Position numbers and translations under genes: made by a program
Part shown: positions 54,296 through 63,783 of the stretch, in pieces
Numbering within the stretch: position 1 is the stretch's first letter
How the letters are laid out: every line of letters begins with the position of its first letter
Source of the DNA: Gluconobacter aidae
Lineage (GTDB): Bacteria; Pseudomonadota; Alphaproteobacteria; Acetobacterales; Acetobacteraceae
Direction: 5' to 3'
NCBI RefSeq assembly: GCF_009547075.1
Contig: NZ_WIPH01000008.1
Location: 1 to 64,000, forward strand
Length of the DNA: 64,000 nt
The notes under the pieces: generated by a model
What the model was told of the DNA's origin: nothing
The model's database searches: none
The model's input: the letters and a program-made list of their open reading frames with translations, nothing else

Positions 54296-54480
54296 CTGAC
54301 GGCAGGTCTCCTGGCTCGCACTCCGGTCTCAGGCCCCTTCCCGGCACCTGGCCAGTGGGTTCTCTCCTGAAGCCTTACTGTTCACCCATTACGGAGCGAC
54401 AGTCAGCGCTTACAGTTGCGGGGGCAGCCGCAGTTTTGCACTGCGTTCCCTTTTCACCCGGCAGACCGGGCACCGTCAGG
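54296..54480 (-). promoter_or_regulatory. Cobalamin (AdoCbl) riboswitch
   Basis: Read on the minus strand it has the B12 box GAGCCAGGAGACCTGCC near its 3' end, GCCCCCGCAACTGTAAGCG in the core, GGGAACGCAGTGCAAAACTG upstream and AACCCACTGG between them. The flanking CTGACGG/CCGTCAG segments pair as the closing stem. It sits 120 nt before btuB and should repress the operon when cobalamin is bound. Confidence 0.96.
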
Positions 54481-54651
54481 TGTCATGAAGCGCCCCGGAC
54501 GGCACAAGTCAAACACAAACATCCATTCATGGCTGATTTGATGCCGCACAAGTCTGCAACATTTCTTTCATTCCGTTACAATCTGCTCTTTGCCTCGAAT
54601 ATCCCCGGACGTCAGTGTTCCTGCCATCGGATACAGGATCAGGACGCGATC

Positions 54652-55419
54652 ATGACGACCCCCTCTGCTGCCCAGACGGTTCACCACGACCGTGACCTTC
54701 CGGCAGGACATGATGGCATGAAAGCAGACGGGCCCGGTCTTCCCCAGCGCCTGTTGTGCAGCACTTTTCGGGTCCGGCAGTATAACGACGTCCATGCCCG
54801 CGCCGCCGATCTGAGGCTGCGGCTGCCGCTGGGCCGCAAACGCCTTCAGCGGATCGAACGCATCCGCGAAGCCGGGGCGCTCTTCATCCATGTTCCCAAG
54901 AACGGCGGCACGTCGATCTGTGACCTGTTGTATGGCGGGATCATGATGCATGAGACCTGGCGGTATTATCAGCATGTCGCCCCCGATCTGTGCCGGACCC
55001 TCCCCAGCTTTGCGATCTGGCGCGATCCCGTGAAGCGTTTCGTTTCCGCATGGGCCTTTGCCCGTCGTGGCGGCACGTCACGGGTGAAAATCCATCCTTC
55101 CGTCAACGCGCTCTACCGCTCGTTCCACACGCTGGACCATGCCATCGACCACGTGGAATCCTGTTCGTCCGTTTACGAGATGGATCATGTTTTCCGTCCG
55201 CAGACCCTGTATGTCTGCGACCGTAATGGCCGGCTTGCCGTCGATCACCTGTTTTCGATGGACCGGATCTCGTCCCTGCCCGATCTGGTGCCTGCCCTGA
55301 AAGGCAAAACCATTCCTCATCTGAACGGCAACAGCCATGATGTGGTACCCACCGCCATGCAGGCAAAAAGGATTCGGCAGATTTACAGCGCCGACGAGGT
55401 CCTGCGTCCGGCAGGATGA
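54652..55419 (+). CDS. Sulfotransferase-family protein
   Basis: A 255-residue cytoplasmic protein. The 5'-phosphosulfate-binding motif HVPKNGGTSICDLLYGG and the 3'-phosphate-binding block AIWRDPVKRFVSAWAFA mark a PAPS-dependent sulfotransferase of the type acting on carbohydrates or other small acceptors. The acceptor is unknown. The frame opens at 54259 across the riboswitch; ATG 54652 is the first with a GGATCAGGA-type ribosome-binding site outside it. It diverges from the cobalamin operon. Confidence 0.85.
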   Translation: MTTPSAAQTVHHDRDLPAGHDGMKADGPGLPQRLLCSTFRVRQYNDVHARAADLRLRLPLGRKRLQRIERIREAGALFIHVPKNGGTSICDLLYGGIMMHETWRYYQHVAPDLCRTLPSFAIWRDPVKRFVSAWAFARRGGTSRVKIHPSVNALYRSFHTLDHAIDHVESCSSVYEMDHVFRPQTLYVCDRNGRLAVDHLFSMDRISSLPDLVPALKGKTIPHLNGNSHDVVPTAMQAKRIRQIYSADEVLRPAG

Positions 55420-55528
55420 TCTTTTGAAACGACCGGCCTCAGAAAAACGGGATATGTCTTGCAAATGTCACAATCCACGGGGATTTTCCTGCCATTTCTC
55501 GCCGTTACGAAAGAGAAATGTGACTAAA

Positions 55529-55556
55529 TTGCCATACCCCTTTAGTGTCATACTAT
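55529..55556 (+). promoter_or_regulatory. Possible sigma-70 promoter for the TonB receptor
   Basis: TTGCCA at 55529-55534 and TACTAT at 55551-55556 are spaced by 16 bp, 88 bp before the receptor start codon, in the only AT-rich stretch of the spacer. Confidence 0.4.
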
Positions 55557-55643
55557 ATCAACCTACATCTGATTGAAATCGGGCCGTCACTCATGCTTTT
55601 TCTCGGTTGAAAGTTCCCCTGACCGAGAAAGACCGAAAATACG

Positions 55644-58160
55644 ATGCGCCTTGCTCGCCTGCTTTCGACTTCGGCGCTGTTTGCATTTGGCACGGTGTCG
55701 GCTTTTGCCGCACCCGCGAACAGCACGGCTCCTTCGTCCAAGAAGAGCCCTACGAAAGTCGCCGCCGCCGCCCCGTCCATGATGGGCAACACGGCTCCAA
55801 CAGACGAACACGAAGAACATATCTCCGTCAGCGGTCGCCGCTCCTATTTCGATGGCGTAACACGTCGCGATGTCGGCGGCGGACTGATGCAGAAGCAGGA
55901 CGCGGCAAAGTCCGTTTCGGCCATCTCCCGCGATTACATCGAAAAACAGGCTCCGGGCCAGGACCCGATGCAGTTGATCGCCCTTCTCCCAGGTGCAAAC
56001 GTTACGTCTTCCGACCCGGCCGGCCTGACGGGAAGCCACATGAGCACTCGTGGCCTCGATCAGTCGCAGATGGGCTTCACGCTTGAAGGCTTCCCGATCA
56101 ACGACATCGGCAATTTCGCGGTCTATTCCCAGGAAATCGCAGACTCCGAGAACCTGCGCAAAGTCAGCCTCGCACAGGGTTCCGCCGATCTCGACAGCCC
56201 ACATCTGAGCGCCACTGGTGGCGTGGTCGATATGTATATGATCGACCCGAAGATGAAGAAGGGCGGCGCGTTCGACGTGTCCTACGGGTCGTACGCCTAT
56301 ACACGCGGCTTCATGCGCCTCGATACCGGCAAGATTGGCAACACCAATCTGCGTGCCTACTTCTCCGGCTCCTATGCCACGGAAGACGCCATCCATTCCG
56401 AGGCCACGAACCGCAAACTGCACGCCGAAGCGAAATTCGTGAATGACTGGGGTGATGGAAACCGTATTTCGCTCGCCATCGTCGGAAACCGTCTTTACAA
56501 TTACCTGTCGCCGAGCGTGAACCTGGCTTCCTGGAATGCCTATGGTTTCGGTGTCAAGGATCAGTATATCGCTCCGTGTTATTCTGGAGCCACCTGTACC
56601 GGCGCGAATGGCACAACATTCAAGAACACAAGCAATGCCACAATAAATAATACCGTTTATAATGGCGTTTACAAAGAAGGAAATAGTAACTACTATAAAC
56701 TTCACCAAAATCCTTTTACCAATATCTATGCCAGTGCGCCATCCACTTTCAAACTTACAGACCATCTTGTTCTGACAGAAACGCCGTATTTCTGGTATGG
56801 TGATGGTAGCGGTGGTGGTGCCTACACCACACCGACAAGCTGGGGCGCCACAAGCATGAGCGGCACCCTCAATGGCAAGGCGACGTCCAAAAGCACCCTG
56901 CTTTACGAACCGTCTCTCACGACAACCTATCGCCCCGGTGCGGTCACGAAGTTGACGCTGACCACCGGCGTCAACCGTCTGATGGTTGGTTACTGGTTCG
57001 AATACGCCAAGCAGCTCCAGACAGCTCCGGCAACTGGCATTGCCTCGAACGGAACACCATGGAACATCTGGGGCAGCGGTCCGAACTATGTCTTTAACGA
57101 CGGTACGACCTATCAATATCGGGCCAGTCTGACCCAGACACGCACACATGTCATGTTCATCGGTGACAGCCTCTCCCTGCTGAACAACAAACTCACCATC
57201 GATGCCGGTCTGAAATATGCGATCGTCACCCGTGACGGTCACAACATGCTGCCTGACACGTCAACAGGTCCTTACATCGACAAAACCTATTACGAACCTC
57301 TGCCGACCGCATCGATCCGCTATCAGATCAACCCTGAAATGCAGGTCTTTGTCTCGGGTGCGACGAACTTCCGCATGCCGACGAACTACTCTCTCTATGA
57401 CGCCGGCACCTACTACAAAAACGGTGGCTACAGCACGCAGGCCAATGCCAACCAGAAACCTGAAATCTCCATCTCGGAAGAAGCCGGCTGGCGATACACG
57501 GGCCCCACGGTCATGGCGTCGGTGACTTACTTCCACTACAACTTCACGAACCGTCTCTTTTCCCAGACGGAGTGTCTGAACGCATCGTGCAGCAACTACG
57601 CAACCACAAACATCAACGCGGGTGGCCAGAGCACAAACGGTGTGGATGCAGAAATCGGAACGCGTCCGATCTTCTATCATATCCGTCCTTATGCCTCATT
57701 CGAGTATGTCGACGCCCGCACAACCAGCAACCTGCGCGCCGGCAGCGGATCATCGAGCGATTATCTGCACACCAAGGGCAAGTTTGCTCCTGAAACACCC
57801 AAATATCAGGTCGGCTTCAACCTCGACTACGATGATGGCAATATCTTCGGCACCTATAGCCTGAAATACGTTGCCAAACAGTATTCGACTTTCATGGATG
57901 ACCAGCACATCCCCGGTTATGTGAAAATGAATATCGCGGTCGGCTACCGCTTCCACAATCTTGGCTTCCTTCAGTCGCCAAACATCAAGTTCAACCTGAC
58001 CAACATTACAAACAAGCACTATCTCGGTTTCCCAACCGGCGTTCAGACCAACGCGCAGACACAGCGCGGCATTTTCGGAAATACGGTCAAAGGAACGGCT
58101 CCGACCTACATGATCGCTGCGCCGTTTGCCGTCACGGGAACCATCAGCGCCGGTTTCTGA
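55644..58160 (+). CDS. TonB-dependent receptor, substrate unknown
   Basis: An 838-residue outer-membrane receptor with signal peptide (STSALFAFGTVSAFA), a linker and a TonB-box-like EEHISVSGRRSYFDG. The plug has KSVSAISRDYIEKQAPGQDP and GSHMSTRGLDQSQMGFTLEGFP. The barrel ends in GTISAGF with terminal Phe. The plug resembles receptors for siderophores or other large ligands in acetic acid bacteria, but the ligand is not evident and no transporter genes are adjacent. Positions 56590-56770 encode an Asn/Thr/Tyr-rich surface-loop region with lower GC than the rest. A strong terminator follows. Confidence 0.92.
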   Translation: MRLARLLSTSALFAFGTVSAFAAPANSTAPSSKKSPTKVAAAAPSMMGNTAPTDEHEEHISVSGRRSYFDGVTRRDVGGGLMQKQDAAKSVSAISRDYIEKQAPGQDPMQLIALLPGANVTSSDPAGLTGSHMSTRGLDQSQMGFTLEGFPINDIGNFAVYSQEIADSENLRKVSLAQGSADLDSPHLSATGGVVDMYMIDPKMKKGGAFDVSYGSYAYTRGFMRLDTGKIGNTNLRAYFSGSYATEDAIHSEATNRKLHAEAKFVNDWGDGNRISLAIVGNRLYNYLSPSVNLASWNAYGFGVKDQYIAPCYSGATCTGANGTTFKNTSNATINNTVYNGVYKEGNSNYYKLHQNPFTNIYASAPSTFKLTDHLVLTETPYFWYGDGSGGGAYTTPTSWGATSMSGTLNGKATSKSTLLYEPSLTTTYRPGAVTKLTLTTGVNRLMVGYWFEYAKQLQTAPATGIASNGTPWNIWGSGPNYVFNDGTTYQYRASLTQTRTHVMFIGDSLSLLNNKLTIDAGLKYAIVTRDGHNMLPDTSTGPYIDKTYYEPLPTASIRYQINPEMQVFVSGATNFRMPTNYSLYDAGTYYKNGGYSTQANANQKPEISISEEAGWRYTGPTVMASVTYFHYNFTNRLFSQTECLNASCSNYATTNINAGGQSTNGVDAEIGTRPIFYHIRPYASFEYVDARTTSNLRAGSGSSSDYLHTKGKFAPETPKYQVGFNLDYDDGNIFGTYSLKYVAKQYSTFMDDQHIPGYVKMNIAVGYRFHNLGFLQSPNIKFNLTNITNKHYLGFPTGVQTNAQTQRGIFGNTVKGTAPTYMIAAPFAVTGTISAGF

Positions 58161-58188
58161 TCTCTTCAGATCCTGCTGAACCTGAATG

Positions 58189-58218
58189 CCCCATGCCGGT
58201 CTTCGGCATGGGGTTTTT
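58189..58218 (+). terminator. Strong Rho-independent terminator
   Basis: CCCCATGCCG and CGGCATGGGG form a perfect 10-bp stem with a five-base loop followed by TTTTT. It lies 28 bases past the receptor stop. Confidence 0.93.
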
Positions 58219-58315
58219 CATGTCCAAAAGGCACGTCTGGAGCGCTGATAGCCCTCTTGCACTCCCCCTGCCGATATGGCCATTTACACTGCACCAAAGA
58301 TGAAAAGGATCAACG

Positions 58316-58834
58316 GTGGGCAGAACGAGAACGACGGTCAGATCAGGTCCGGATATCTATCTGGGCGCCCTTCGGAATCACCTGTCCATTGAGTCCAAGG
58401 CGATCGAGACGACGCTGTCGGAGCTGTTTGTCTGCGAGCAGTATCCGGGACTGTGCCACCGCATGGAAGAGGATCTGGCCATGAGCCGGAACCATGCTCG
58501 GGAAATCACGACGCTTTTGTCCCGACACGGCCACCCTGCCCCGGTTCCTCATGAAACGGTCTCGTCCATTCTCAGCACGGTCTCGGGCCTGTTGCATGGC
58601 GGCGAAGATCATGACGTCCTGAAAAACGTTCTGGCGGCGAGCGGGTATCGCGCGCATCAGATCGCTTCCCTGCGATCTCTGATCGTCATGGCACGCCAGC
58701 TTGGCTTTACGCAGGACGCGGCCGTTCTGGACTGCCTGAAGGATGAGGAAACGGCTTCTTCTGATGCTCTTGCGGGCCTGATGCCGGAGATCGTGTCGCA
58801 ATATCTGTCTGCGAGCCAGAAGACGGCATCCTGA
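58316..58834 (+). CDS. DUF892 ferritin-like protein (YciE/YciF type)
   Basis: A 172-residue, almost wholly helical protein. YLGALRNHLSIESKAIETTLSEL, ARQLGFTQDAAVLDCLKDEE and a central DVLKNVLAASGYRAHQIASLRSLI fit the four-helix DUF892 pattern, often linked to stress and sometimes binding metals in a ferritin-like core. Here the Glu/His set looks incomplete, so metal binding is uncertain. Start is GTG 58316 with AAGGA nine bases upstream. Confidence 0.7.
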   Translation: MGRTRTTVRSGPDIYLGALRNHLSIESKAIETTLSELFVCEQYPGLCHRMEEDLAMSRNHAREITTLLSRHGHPAPVPHETVSSILSTVSGLLHGGEDHDVLKNVLAASGYRAHQIASLRSLIVMARQLGFTQDAAVLDCLKDEETASSDALAGLMPEIVSQYLSASQKTAS

Positions 58835-58923
58835 AACTGCCCTGGGATCCGGTCTTTCGAGAGTGACCGGCCGGGATCGGCGAACCGGCTTGCAAGACAT
58901 CCGTGACGGCGTAAACTTCCCGT

Positions 58924-60162
58924 ATGTCTTCATTCCGCTTCCTGCATGCTGCTGACATTCATCTCGACAGTCCCTTACGGGGGCTGAGCCGATACGATGG
59001 TCTTCCGGAAGCGGAAATCCGGGGCTCCACACGACGTGCTCTGGACCGGCTGGTCGAGACGGCGCTGACGGAGAAGGTTGATTTCGTCGTTCTGGCTGGC
59101 GATCTGTATGACGGGACCTGGCAGGATGTGGGGACCGGGCTTTACATGGTCCGGGCGCTGAGCCGGCTGGTTCAGGCGGGCATCCGGGTCGTGACGCTTT
59201 CGGGCAATCATGATGCCCAGTCGGTCATTGCGCGCGAACTGCCGCTGCCGGAAGGGATCGACCATTTCTCCTATGATGCGCCGCAGACGCTGCACTGGCC
59301 CGAACTGGGCGTGGCGCTGCATGGGCAGAGTTTCCGGGACCGGCATGTCACGCAGGACATGACGCGATCCTATCCCGCGCCGATGGCGGGGTGTTTCAAT
59401 ATCGGGGTGCTGCATACGTCGCTCTCGGGATATGGAGAACATGAAACCTATGCCCCCTGCTCCGTCGAGACGCTCTCGGCCAAGGGGTATGATTACTGGG
59501 CGCTGGGCCATGTCCATGCGCGCGAAATCGTCTGCGAGCATCCGTGGATCGTATTTCCGGGCGTGCTTCAGGGACGTCATGCGCGGGAGACCGGGGCGTG
59601 TGGCTGTGAGCTGGTCACGGTTGAGGACGGGATCGTCCGGTCCGTTGAATTCGTGGAATGTGACGTCGTGCGCTGGGCCCGGCTGGAGCTGGATATCAGC
59701 GGGATGCAGACCATGGATTCGGTTCTGGGCACGGCGCGTCAGGCGATGGAAAACGCGCTTTCCGATGCAGGCGGCCGGACGGTCATTGCGCGGATCGTGC
59801 TGACGGGGCGGAGCGTCCTGCATGACCGGCTGTGCGCGTCGCAGGCGTGGAAAGAGGATCTGCGTGTCATTGCGGCGTCGATGACACCGGGAGGAACACA
59901 GATCGGTCTGGAGAAAATCCGCAACGAAACGTCCGCGCCGGTGCATCGTGCCGGAGTGGCGGAGACGCGAGAGCTGGATCTGGCACTTGAGGGGCTCATG
60001 CAGGACGAGGATTTTCTGGCGTCCCTGCCCGAGGCGTTTGAAGGATTTTTCTCCGCCCTGCCCTCCTGTGTCGAGCGGGACAGTCTGATGCCGGACGGAC
60101 AGTTTCCGCTTGAAGAGGCGCGGGCGGCGTTGCGGGCGAGACTGGTGGGGGAGACGGAATAA
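58924..60162 (+). CDS. yhaO: SbcD/YhaO-like DNA exonuclease subunit
   Basis: A 412-residue calcineurin-like phosphoesterase. The metal-binding motifs are ADIHLDSPLRG, VLAGDLYDG, SGNHDAQS and GHVHAREIV, in normal order. Together with the following SbcC-like ATPase it should form an SbcCD/Mre11-Rad50-type complex that processes DNA ends. The YhaO type is distinguished by pairing with YhaN. The stop overlaps the ATG of the next gene by one base. Confidence 0.92.
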   Translation: MSSFRFLHAADIHLDSPLRGLSRYDGLPEAEIRGSTRRALDRLVETALTEKVDFVVLAGDLYDGTWQDVGTGLYMVRALSRLVQAGIRVVTLSGNHDAQSVIARELPLPEGIDHFSYDAPQTLHWPELGVALHGQSFRDRHVTQDMTRSYPAPMAGCFNIGVLHTSLSGYGEHETYAPCSVETLSAKGYDYWALGHVHAREIVCEHPWIVFPGVLQGRHARETGACGCELVTVEDGIVRSVEFVECDVVRWARLELDISGMQTMDSVLGTARQAMENALSDAGGRTVIARIVLTGRSVLHDRLCASQAWKEDLRVIAASMTPGGTQIGLEKIRNETSAPVHRAGVAETRELDLALEGLMQDEDFLASLPEAFEGFFSALPSCVERDSLMPDGQFPLEEARAALRARLVGETE

Positions 60163-63100
60163 TGCGTTTCGAACGTCTCGATCTTCTGCGCTATGGCGGG
60201 TTTCAGGATGTCACGCTGAGCTTTCCGAAAGGGAAGCAGGACCTGCATGTCATTTACGGGCCGAACGAGGCTGGGAAATCGACGACGCTCTGTGCGATCC
60301 GGGATTTCCTGTTCGGGTTTCCGCATCATATTGCCGGGGACTGGATGACGGCGGCGCCGCTGCTGCGGGTCGGGGCGTGTCTGGAGCAGAACGGGACGGT
60401 TTTTGAAGGTGTGCGACGTCGGGGGCGGAACCAGACGCTTTTTGCCGCCGATGACAAAACGCCTCTGGATGATCTGCCGCTGCGGACCTGGCTGGGCGGA
60501 CTGGATGCAAAGGGGTTCGAGGCGGCCTGGGCGCTGGATCATGCGCGGTTGCGGGACGGCGGCGAGGAAATGCGTCGGCTGAAGGACGATGCGGGGCTTC
60601 AGATCCTGGCGGCTGGTCTGGGTCTTGAGGGTGTCGGGAAGCTGGCTGCGACGCTTCAGGACGATGTCAATTCGGAATGGAAATCCGGACGCGCGCGCTC
60701 GGCGTTGCAGCAGGCGAAACTGAAGCTGAAGGAGTTGCAGCAGACGCTGCGTCAGGACACGACGACGGCGCGGCAGCTTTCCACTGCGAACCGGGCGCTT
60801 TCAATTTCTGAATCGGAACGGTTTTCTTGTGAGCAGGAAGCGCAGGCTCTTGGGGTGCGTCGCAGAACCAACTCGCGCCTGAGAATGACATCCGTTCCGG
60901 TTCAGAAACTTATGGAAACGGAAGCGGAGATCGCCACATTTCCGCACTGGGATCTGACGGTTCAGGACTGCGCGCGGATTGAAAAAATCCTGGAAAATCT
61001 GCACCGGGAAGAGGAAGCGCTTTCGGCCGCGCGCCAGAAACTTGCGGCGGTGTCCGGGCAGGTCCGGGACTGTGGCGAACCACATCCCGTTCTGGCGGAG
61101 CAGCATGCCATCCGCTCACTTCTGGGTCGGGGTGTTCTGGTTGAGCGTCTTGAGACGGCGGCGGGAGATCGTCAGGCGCGGCTGACGCGGGACGGAATCT
61201 GGCTTGAGCAGTTCTGGGCGCGACATGACTATGAGCCGGGTATGTTGCCAGACCTGTCGGAGCTGGATGATCTGGACCGGCGGCTTCAGGAGCGCGCGCT
61301 GCTGCACACGCAGGAGCAGGATCTGCGGGACAGGCTTCGGGAGACGGAGCAGGCGCTGAATGCGCTTCATCCGAAGTCCGTTTCGGAAACGGATGAAAAT
61401 GTGGATGGGGAGCGTCTGCGTCTGTTCCGGCTGGAACTGGATGAGGCGCGGAGCCTTGGTCCGCTGGATGAGCGGATCGACAGTCTTTCGGAGGCGATTG
61501 CGCGGCAGGAAGACGTCACGGCTTCTGCTTATGGGGCGCTGTTGCCCTGGCGTACGACAGGCGCGGACCGGAAGGCCGAACTGACGACGCTTGCATTGCC
61601 GGACATGGCGGCACTCGAAGAGGAAGCGCGGCTCCGGGCGGGGCTGGAAGAGCAGCGCCGGATGGCGCGCGAGGACGAGCAGGCGGCGGAGACGGAACGC
61701 GCGCATCTGGAACAGCAGCGTCGGCGGCTTGAGGAAGGCGGACAGGCCGTTTCACGGGAGCAGCTTTCCGCGGCACGGCAGGAACGTGACCTGCTGTGGC
61801 AGGAAATGGAGCGTCATTTCCAGTCGGGGGCGTGTCCGCCTCCGGCGATGCGGGAGGCATTTGGCGTTCTGGTCCAGAACGCGGATGGTCTGGCGGATCG
61901 GCGTCATGACCATGCCGAGCAGTCGGCGCAGCTTGCGGCGCTGTCGCGTCAGGTTGAGGATCTGGCGCTGAAGGCGGCAGATGCCGGGCGCAGGGCAGCG
62001 CATGCGGAAGCGGAACTGGATCGGCGTGATGCGGCATGGGCGGCTCTGCTGGGGACGTTGGGCGCGCCGGTCCTGCCTCCTGCTCCGCTTCAGGTCTGGA
62101 TTACGCGCCGTCAGGCGGCACTTGCGGCCGAGGAGCATTTGCAGGGCGCGCGGGCGCAGTTGCAGGCCGCCATGCAGACCCGGGCGGATATGAGCCGGCG
62201 ATTGCAGGCTTTCGTGACGGCATGTCCGTCCGAACGGCTGGCGGTTCAGATCCGGCAGGCCGCATCGGTTCTGGAACGCGACGAGGCCCTGGCAAGGCAG
62301 AATGAGGCCCGGAATGCGGATCAGCGCCGGTTGCAGGAGGCCGTGGCGAAAGACAGGGCGGCGCTGGCCGGACTGGAACGCAAACTTGCACAGTGGGACG
62401 AAGACTGGGCGTTGGCCTGTCAGGCCTGTCGTTATCCGGGGCGGCCGGACCGGGCGGATCTGCGGGATGTGCATGATGCGCGGGTGATCCAGACGCGGAT
62501 GGAAAGCGAGCAGAAGGAACAGGCCGCCGAAACGCGCGATATTGCGGCGTTCCGCACGGAACTGGGGACTTTCCTTCAGCGCCACGGGCAGGGGTCGGCG
62601 GCCGAACTGGAGGCGTTCCTGGCGCAGGCGCTGACCCGCGAGCAGAAACGGCAGAATGTGGTTCAGGCTCATGCGGCGCTTGAGGCCGAGATTGCGCAGA
62701 AGAATCTGAAGATTGCGGCGCTGGTGGCGGAACTGACGCCTGTGCGCTCAACGCTGGCTCTGGGGCCGGACGATGATCTGCGTCATGCACTGTCTCGGGC
62801 GTGCGAGCGGGCTGCATTGTGCGACAGGCGTGACGAGTTGCGCGATCAGATCCTTCAGGCCGGAAATGGCCGGCCGATCGATGTTCTTCTGGAAGAGGCT
62901 CGCGAGACGGCTCCGGCGCAGCTTGAAGAGGAGTTCGAGGCCATCGAGGCGGAAATAATGGCACTGAACGCCCGTAGGTCGGAGGTGGACGAGCGTCTGT
63001 TTACCGCGCGCAAGGTTCTGGATGATCTGGAAAATGCCCGGGGCGTTCATGAGACGGCCGAGGAAATCCAGGAGACGGAAGCGGATATTGCCGAGCGGGC

Positions 63101-63572
63101 CAGCCGCTATGTCTCACTCAGGCTTCAGCAACTGATGCTGTCTCGGCTGGTGGAGCAGGGGCGGCAGCAGGCTCATGGGCCGTTGCTGTCCCGCGCCGGA
63201 GCGCTGTTTTCGCGGCTCACGCTTGGGCGTTATGTGGGGCTTGCGACAGAAGAGGACGGGTCGGACGGTCTGGTTCTAGCGGGATGCCGGCCCGGGAATA
63301 CGGCGCTTGTTCCGGTTCATACCATGAGCGAGGGCACGCGCGACCAGCTTTATCTGGCGTTGCGCCTGGCCTCGGTCGAGCAGGCGCTGGAGCGTGGAAT
63401 CCGTCTGCCTTTCCTTTCGGACGATCTGTTCGTGACGTTTGATGAAGAGCGCACGGAAGCGGGTCTGAAGATTCTGGCGGAGGTTTCGGAGAAGACGCAG
63501 GTTCTGTTTTTTACCCATCATGGGCATATATTAAATCAATCTAAAGAAATTGGTTTCCTGACGAAACTATAA
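60162..63572 (+). CDS. yhaN: SbcC/YhaN-like AAA ATPase with long coiled coil
   Basis: A 1136-residue SMC/Rad50-like protein. The N-terminus RFERLDLLRYGGFQDVTLSF and Walker A GPNEAGKS at residues 33-40 are YhaN traits. Residues about 180-990 are charged heptads forming coiled coils, without a clear CxxC zinc hook that I can find. The C-terminal ATPase half has LTLGRYVGL, signature TMSEGTRDQLYLALRLA and Walker B LPFLSDDLFVTFD. It is the partner of the nuclease just upstream, likely in DNA double-strand-break or hairpin processing. Confidence 0.92.
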   Translation: MRFERLDLLRYGGFQDVTLSFPKGKQDLHVIYGPNEAGKSTTLCAIRDFLFGFPHHIAGDWMTAAPLLRVGACLEQNGTVFEGVRRRGRNQTLFAADDKTPLDDLPLRTWLGGLDAKGFEAAWALDHARLRDGGEEMRRLKDDAGLQILAAGLGLEGVGKLAATLQDDVNSEWKSGRARSALQQAKLKLKELQQTLRQDTTTARQLSTANRALSISESERFSCEQEAQALGVRRRTNSRLRMTSVPVQKLMETEAEIATFPHWDLTVQDCARIEKILENLHREEEALSAARQKLAAVSGQVRDCGEPHPVLAEQHAIRSLLGRGVLVERLETAAGDRQARLTRDGIWLEQFWARHDYEPGMLPDLSELDDLDRRLQERALLHTQEQDLRDRLRETEQALNALHPKSVSETDENVDGERLRLFRLELDEARSLGPLDERIDSLSEAIARQEDVTASAYGALLPWRTTGADRKAELTTLALPDMAALEEEARLRAGLEEQRRMAREDEQAAETERAHLEQQRRRLEEGGQAVSREQLSAARQERDLLWQEMERHFQSGACPPPAMREAFGVLVQNADGLADRRHDHAEQSAQLAALSRQVEDLALKAADAGRRAAHAEAELDRRDAAWAALLGTLGAPVLPPAPLQVWITRRQAALAAEEHLQGARAQLQAAMQTRADMSRRLQAFVTACPSERLAVQIRQAASVLERDEALARQNEARNADQRRLQEAVAKDRAALAGLERKLAQWDEDWALACQACRYPGRPDRADLRDVHDARVIQTRMESEQKEQAAETRDIAAFRTELGTFLQRHGQGSAAELEAFLAQALTREQKRQNVVQAHAALEAEIAQKNLKIAALVAELTPVRSTLALGPDDDLRHALSRACERAALCDRRDELRDQILQAGNGRPIDVLLEEARETAPAQLEEEFEAIEAEIMALNARRSEVDERLFTARKVLDDLENARGVHETAEEIQETEADIAERASRYVSLRLQQLMLSRLVEQGRQQAHGPLLSRAGALFSRLTLGRYVGLATEEDGSDGLVLAGCRPGNTALVPVHTMSEGTRDQLYLALRLASVEQALERGIRLPFLSDDLFVTFDEERTEAGLKILAEVSEKTQVLFFTHHGHILNQSKEIGFLTKL

Positions 63573-63783
63573 TTCCGTTTATAAAAAAATATTTACTTTA
63601 TAACATTCCGATGTTCCCAGGTTTTATAAATGACACCGGGTGACGAAATAGTATGAAATACCGTCTGGCTATTTTCCTTTGATGTGATTTTCCATATAGC
63701 CATCCTGATATGGGCATTTTGACTGGTTTACTATTAAAAATGGTGTTTAACGGCATTCCCACTTTCCTTCACGGAGTACCGTC
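63573..63783. other. AT-rich spacer before the right-edge gene
   Basis: Distinctly richer in A and T than the rest of the region, with TATAAAT- and TTTATAA-like stretches. It probably holds the promoter for the next gene. No coding frame is supported. Confidence 0.5.

Noticed and set aside
54259-54651. N-terminal extension of the sulfotransferase frame
   Set aside because: This part translates the complement of the cobalamin riboswitch; the real start is ATG 54652.
55587-57242. 551-codon minus-strand open frame antisense to the TonB receptor
   Set aside because: It is a shadow frame caused by GC-rich codon bias. It has no family features, and the plus-strand receptor is unambiguous.
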